From Icerya purchasi (taxonomy: Eukaryota > Arthropoda > Insecta > Hemiptera > Monophlebidae), in contig CM077116.1 of the NCBI GenBank assembly GCA_039619475.1, positions 303,216,464 to 303,280,463 on the forward strand: DNA of 64,000 nt, written 5' to 3'. The notes beneath the pieces were generated by a model, which saw only the letters and a program-made list of their open reading frames with translations, was not told the origin of the DNA and did not search any database. Both the position numbers and the translations under genes were made by a program. Positions 59,446 to 64,000 of this stretch are shown here, in pieces; within the stretch, counting starts at the first letter, position 1, and each line of letters starts with the position of its first letter.

Positions 59446-59449
59446 GTTG

Positions 59450-59830
59450 CAGTGGACATTCTAAATCTCTGCTATTATTCTCCTTAGGTATTCGTTCTTT
59501 CAGTTTACCCTACACTTTCACAGCTCAGCTTTGTTGCGGTTTTTCAAGCATTGGAATCTGTTCTTTGATGCTTTATCTATCTCAGTTATTTTCATTTCAG
59601 ATTCTAAGGGTTATTCCCTATTTACATATTCACTATCATCTCCTCTTGCGGTTTCGAGAATATTTACACTCATTAAACGCCGTTCCAACATCCTATTTTT
59701 CTGAACTAATATCAATGCGCTTGAAAACCAAGAGGTCACAACACAAGCCTTATATGATTCTTACTCATAGTTTGTACGGTACGGACCTGCTCCCTATTTA
59801 TAAAAATCATTCAAGGAATCAAAGGGTTCT
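59450..59830 (+). pseudogene. LOA-like RNase H fragment
   Basis: With frameshifts the + strand gives FVAVFQALESVL, ISVIFISDSKGYSLFTYSL and then ILFFxTNINALENQE. These fit the Glu-containing helix, the ISDS strand and the WIP-H-GI-GNE segment of RNase H in the long LOA-like copy (AESTAILRAVLFVAS, LIILDSHSVL, WIPGHSGIEGN). The Trp codon is a stop and the His has changed, so it is a dead copy. The tail to 59891 is open but not recognisable, and no 3' motif follows. Confidence 0.5.
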
Positions 59831-59894
59831 CACTTTTTGCAGGTGTTCTGCGTTTTTAAAGTGTACTCGAATTACCGCGGTTTCACGTTAGAAT

Positions 59895-61440
59895 GTTTTA
59901 AAATTTATTTCTGTTTTTTCGTTTTTTTCGTTTTTTTCCTATTTCGAACTGTTGTGATTAGAAAAATATTTAGTTTTTTCCTTAGATTTTTTTGCTACAA
60001 CGAGGAATAGGAAATGTATGGATTTTTTTCTTTTGCTGCAGACTCGCACCACTTGCTCACTGTTCTTTTCAGTTGGATCTGTATTCGCGTTTGCTTGATG
60101 CGTCACAGTATGTGAAGTCAATTAAAAGTCGGAATATGTTTGTTGCGAAAATTAAAAAAACAATTTTTATTCCAGAATATGCGAAATCGAGAAATTTAGA
60201 TATACATACACAGACGATGTTACTAAATTACGCGTGGTAATAAAATTATTACATCTAAAATTTTCTTCTCGACCCTAGTATAAAAAGAGTAGGGAATGAA
60301 AAAAGAAATCAGCAGTTCGTTTTCATAAAAATTTTTAAAAATTTTACGATCGTTCTCGCGTTTTGAGTTGCTCAGAAGTTTCGACAGAATTACGACGGTG
60401 AGATGCCAGACTGTGGAATGTTCGCCGGGAATAGCTCTCATTAAAGGCGAATGAGCTTTCGCAAAATTAAAAATGGCCCGTACAGTCTTCTTCAGTCTGA
60501 TATTCACGATTGGCCGAGTGCGGTAATTCCGTTGAACGAGAAATTTCAAAAATAGAATTTCTCTGGAGATATTTCCCGGGAAAGTGAAATAAGAGTTTAT
60601 TTGTTTTTGTACGCTTAATTAGTAATAAACGATTCGTCAAAAAGATATACTACAGCGCGAATCATTAAAAATCCGATAAACGATTATGATAATTTTTGGT
60701 CGTAATTTTAGTGTGTCTGTTCACTTTTGCTCTTATTCATAGTGTGCAAAGCAAAAATTACGACCAAAAATGTATATGGCGCGAAGAAAATCGAAGGAAC
60801 AAAAAGAGCTAGTTTGAAGGAAAAAAAAGGAACATATTGAAAATGGCGCGGAAAAAGTAGCGTAAAGAGAAAATTTTAAATAATATATGAATTGTGATAA
60901 TTTTAAAAAGGGCGCGTTATTGAATAGACCAAAAATACCTTAGTAAGTTGGATACATTATTGCATTACAAAAAAAGTTCATAGTAAGGGAACAAATCTTC
61001 CGCATTATATACCGCATTTCGGAATTTTACTCGCCAGGCTTTAGTACGTGGTAAACGCTCAATATTATGGGTGCGAACTACTTCGCTAATCGGGGATTGA
61101 GCAACCGAAAGATTTAGTGCGGTGAGTGTACCTAGGATTACGTGAAAGGTATATGTATATATCTCTTCCATTCATCGGATTGAAAAATAGAAGCGCGACG
61201 GATATGGTTTTGGAACTTTGGTCAAGACGAAAGGAATACAAATGAGAGGCATGTTGCGCAACAGTAATTTTTAGGACTCCGTTATACATATAATGTACGA
61301 GATCTTCTAATAAAATGGTTCAGAAACGACAACAATATTCAATTAAAAAATGCAAAATAACTCGGAAACGATTTGACTTATAAACTTACATTATAAATTA
61401 TACTTAAAATTCTCTTTAAGATAATTTATAACTTCAAGCT
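59895..61440. other. No gene recognised
   Basis: Apart from the inverted repeat at 60693-60770, open frames (59992-60240 +, 60223-60549 -, 60965-61171 -, 61086-61289 -) carry no motif known to me. The 108-codon frame at 60223-60549 is uninterrupted but low-information. Confidence 0.35.
60693..60770. repeat. 78-bp inverted repeat, 17-bp perfect arms
   Basis: TTTTTGGTCGTAATTTT at 60693-60709 is inverted at 60754-60770, with a 44-base loop. It could be the remains of a small MITE or a structured RNA; no target-site duplication is evident. Confidence 0.7.
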
Positions 61441-61444
61441 AACC

Positions 61445-62165
61445 GATAACCCTGGACACCGAATAACCGTCTTCTTCTTGTACAGGCCGTACTCCATGAG
61501 CGTTGGCGATTATCACAACGCGAGTTTTAAGTGACAACGCTAAAAGAGAATGTGTTTCTGCCACTCGACATAGCTCCCCGAAATTGGATACCCCAGTCCA
61601 TTTATAGATATTTTGGCACCATAATATTGGTTTACGGTCAATTCTACGCCGACCATCTCTACTTTACCCTGCAATATTAGATTTTTCCACGCAGAATGTG
61701 GCCAAGATAACTTAACTTCCGCAAATTATGTATCGGATAAAAGCTCTGTCTTCCAACACCAGCTATTTCCAGAACCGTTAAACTTTTAATTTTTTGTGTC
61801 CGTGAAATTTTCAGCATCTTGCGAATGGTCTACATTTCAAACGTCTCTAACCGGCTTATTGCTTGCGCTTTCAGTATCCATACCTCTACACCATAAAGAA
61901 GGACAGACCACACGTAATACTTGACCATTCTGTATCGTATCTAAAAAAGGAGAGGTACTGTTCACAGAGAAGCCATTTGTACTTTATGAAAGTCTGCCCT
62001 GTTCAATCGTGGACTTGATGGATCTCTTCTTTCATTTATCAACGTTCCGAGATACCTAAACTGTGGAATTCTTTCTAATACTTTGTCATCAATGTGCAAA
62101 GTAGCGGAACCAGGATCCTCCCGGCAGATGGAAAGCAACTCGGTCTTATCTAGACTTTATTTTTA
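61445..62165 (-). pseudogene. LINE ORF2 C-terminal half, clade unresolved
   Basis: Minus-strand blocks in order: LDKTELLSICR, FRYLGTLINERRD, VKYYVWSVLLYGVEVWILK, ISRLETFEM, IRKMLKISRTQKIKSLTVL, LRKLSYLGHILRGK and FGELCRVAETHSLL. This is the post-catalytic RT and the LLYG-E-W, RLE-FEM, RKML-IS, YLGH-LR series found in many arthropod LINEs (RTE-like or a related group). The RT palm is lacking and there are stops between blocks. A CTTCTTCTTG run at about 61469-61478 marks the 3' end. A relative on the opposite strand lies at 63150. Confidence 0.7.
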
Positions 62166-62447
62166 ACCCAGCTTCCTTGCCATGTGCGTTGACCAAAAAT
62201 AAATTCATAACTCCATCGCCAGATAAACTTTTCAAAAAGTGAAATTCAAAATATAAAATAAAACGCAGTAGCTCTTGCATGAAAAAATTATTTAACCTCC
62301 TCCCTGGTCGAAAAAAGCAAAAAAAAAAAAGGAGAAAAAATACATGTTATCATAAGCAATAGCACGAGTAAAAAAGTTGAGAAAACCAAAACGTATCTCA
62401 AACATATGCATAAAGAACCGCTTTATAGAGTAAAACTATAATTGAAT

Positions 62448-62990
62448 TTACAACTTTATATTTAGACCCTCCTGGGGGGGGGGGGCGCTGAAAGCTCGAA
62501 AGTTTTGAAAAAAATATTTTTTCCCCCGGGTATAGTGGTATAATATCGGTAGAAAAATCACTATTTGTCGGAAACGAAAAAGTATTTCACTTCCTTAATG
62601 TGAAACTTTCGTTATTAACGCAAAGTTCAAAAAAGCTCTCGAAAAATGGCCCTCTCCGTAGCGGCGCGAATATTTTAGTTATAAAAAAGTTTGAATAAGG
62701 TTAAAAGTACGCGCATCCCCCCGTATATTTTCTCTAATTTGGAACATTCGGGTTTACAAAATTAAGCCCTCGGAGCGCCGGAAGCTCCAAATTTTGTAAA
62801 AAAAAAAACTGTTCTTTCCGATCATTAGATAGATTGCTTTTTATCGAGAACGAACCCGTATTTAGTTTTCTTCACTAAATTTTTGAAGTTAGCGACAATT
62901 CCAAAAAATCGGAAAAAAGTTTCCTGTTTCTTCCTCTTTGCGGCGCGAAGAATCAGATTTCTTTGTTTTAAATTTAGTATTATGCGAATA
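62448..62990. repeat. ~300-bp satellite-like repeat, locus 2 (dimer)
   Basis: Units begin near 62448 and 62752. Each has GGTTTACAAA- or TTTACAACTT-type starts, a core GGCGCTGAAAGCTC or GCGCCGGAAGCTCC, an A-tract, and an ATCACTATTTGTCGGAAACG- or TTTTATCGAGAACGAACC-like end. The same order is seen at 54.4-54.85 kb. A pure G-run (62475-62486) interrupts the first unit. Confidence 0.8.
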
Positions 62991-63149
62991 TAAATATTAT
63001 AGTTATCTTTAACGTAACACATACGAGGCATCCTCAGCAAATGAAACATCATGCTTGACTCTGAACTTGTTCCTTTCTAACCGGAGTAGCGGCTAATATA
63101 AATCAAAGTATTTATAATACACGTATATCCGCGATATTTTGTCAACCGG

Positions 63150-63325
63150 TTCTGAAAGGAAAAATAGACGGCAAAAGAAGTGCAGGACGAAGGAAAGCAT
63201 CATGGAAGGATGACTTACTACGTTGGAACGGGGAAACAGAACTAACAGAAACGGTCATTAACAAGAACAAACTAGCCTTATTGATCGCCAAATTTCGTTC
63301 GGAGATAGCTAAGAAGAAGAAGAAG
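63150..63325 (+). pseudogene. LINE 3' end related to the 61.4-kb copy
   Basis: Read as GKIDGKRSAGRRKASWKDDL, then ETVINKNKLALLIAKFRSEI and AKKKKK, ending in AAGAAGAAGAAG at about 63310-63324. The GKI-G-R-x-GRRxxSW segment lies close to the end of ORF2 in the same LINE group as the minus-strand fragment at 61445. Only about 55 codons remain. Confidence 0.6.
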
Positions 63326-63339
63326 ATATTCGATATTTA

Positions 63340-64000
63340 AATAATTATGTAATTTTAAATAAGGAGGAAAAAACGAACCAAAAACGAAACCTACTAAATA
63401 TGATTTTTTCTAAAAACCAAAAATCAAAAACAACCTTCTCAACCGGGGAAAATACTATAAACCACTACATCGTATATCATTCTTATTGCTAATATTAATA
63501 ATAAAAAGTATTTATCGGAGCTGGAACGATGTATTGTCAGAATTATATAAATACGTAAATGTAAACAGTGTGGATTGCAAAGTATTATTTTCATACCAGG
63601 CCGATTCAAAACCCTGCTGACTAATTTTTCACGCAATTTTCATGTATATGAGAAATAATTATCTATTTAAACTTTACCGTACCGGAGTTAGCTCCGGGGG
63701 GAGGTATCGCGTGAATTAACAGTTTAAAATACTCGTAGTATAATTTGTACTTCGATACGATACGCGTATAATAACCGAAGGCGTAGCGATCCGGTTGTTC
63801 GTTCTCATATCTAAATTTTCTCCGGTTCGAATTTTTCTTTTTCTTTTTTTAGCAATTTCAAAAACGGCTATCTGCAGCACCGGATAAGTAAATAAAAATT
63901 TATTAATATGCCGCCATTCTCCTCTCGCGACGCTCTGCGGAACTAATAACTTCGGATATCTCGTTTTATGGTCTCGGGAAACGCCTTCGCAAGGAGCTCA
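63340..64000. other. No gene recognised
   Basis: AT-rich sequence running to the window edge. CTTTTTTTAG at about 63842-63851 followed by a GATAAGTAAA about 35 bases later could suggest a tiny exon, but nothing confirms it. Confidence 0.35.

Noticed and set aside
1..64000. CRISPR arrays, operons, toxin-antitoxin or phage-like systems
   Set aside because: The repeats are directly adjoining minisatellites without unique spacers, and the window is clearly eukaryotic; nothing of this kind is supported.
1..64000. Telomeric arrays of TTAGG type
   Set aside because: No run of two or more exact units was noticed on either strand, so the Jockey-like copies are not obviously telomere-associated.

Overview
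This window looks like an AT-rich, intron-poor stretch of an animal genome, most likely an insect or other arthropod. The evidence is the mix of transposon families (LOA-like, I-like, Jockey-like and R1-like LINEs, a hAT transposase relic, piggyBac-type and pogo-type MITEs) together with abundant (AT)n and homopolymer tracts. There is no bacterial-style gene organisation, no operon, no rRNA and no convincing tRNA gene. I could not identify one host protein-coding gene. Nearly everything recognisable is a transposable element, usually a 5'-truncated and frameshifted 3' end. The species cannot be named from the sequence alone.

Layout. 0-13.7 kb: a 32-bp tandem array; a scrap of reverse transcriptase; a 3.2-kb element with 607-bp inverted arms; and LINE 3' ends (LOA-like on -, Jockey-like and an unresolved LINE on +). 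13.7-19.5 kb: the best element, a nearly full-length LOA-like LINE on the - strand. Its ORF1 carries zinc knuckles and its ORF2 carries endonuclease, RT, RNase H and a CCHC region, broken by only a few frameshifts. 19.9-22.0 kb: a 5'-truncated I-like LINE (RT, RNase H, CCHC), also on -. 22.4-22.9 kb: an RNase H scrap and a 224-bp piggyBac-type MITE in a TTAA site.

25-50 kb: a succession of LINE fragments almost all on the + strand (LOA-like, I-like, a C2H2-ended element, Jockey-like, LOA-like again, a duplicated LINE C-terminus, an R1-like LINE of about 3.35 kb, Jockey-like). A pogo-type MITE of 336 bp and a small minus-strand LINE insertion sit inside one unit of the duplicated LINE C-terminus, and the other unit preserves the empty sites. 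53-64 kb: an unidentified minus-strand relic with a hairpin 3' end, a 290-300 bp satellite-like repeat present as dimers at two loci 8 kb apart, a hAT-transposase relic with its terminal hairpin, and more LOA-like and unresolved LINE pieces.

How it fits together. The elements are not a cooperating gene set. They record repeated target-primed insertion (3' ends over-represented, A-tails, a shared 3'-terminal motif in the LOA-like family), DNA transposition and local duplication. The clustering of LINE fragments in one orientation over 25-50 kb, and the absence of host genes, would suit a heterochromatic or piRNA-cluster-like region, but that is inference. I found no convincing new molecular system. 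The items most worth checking are the long inverted-repeat element at 2.5-5.7 kb, the pogo-type MITE with its empty site, the two satellite dimers, and the near-intact LOA-like element.
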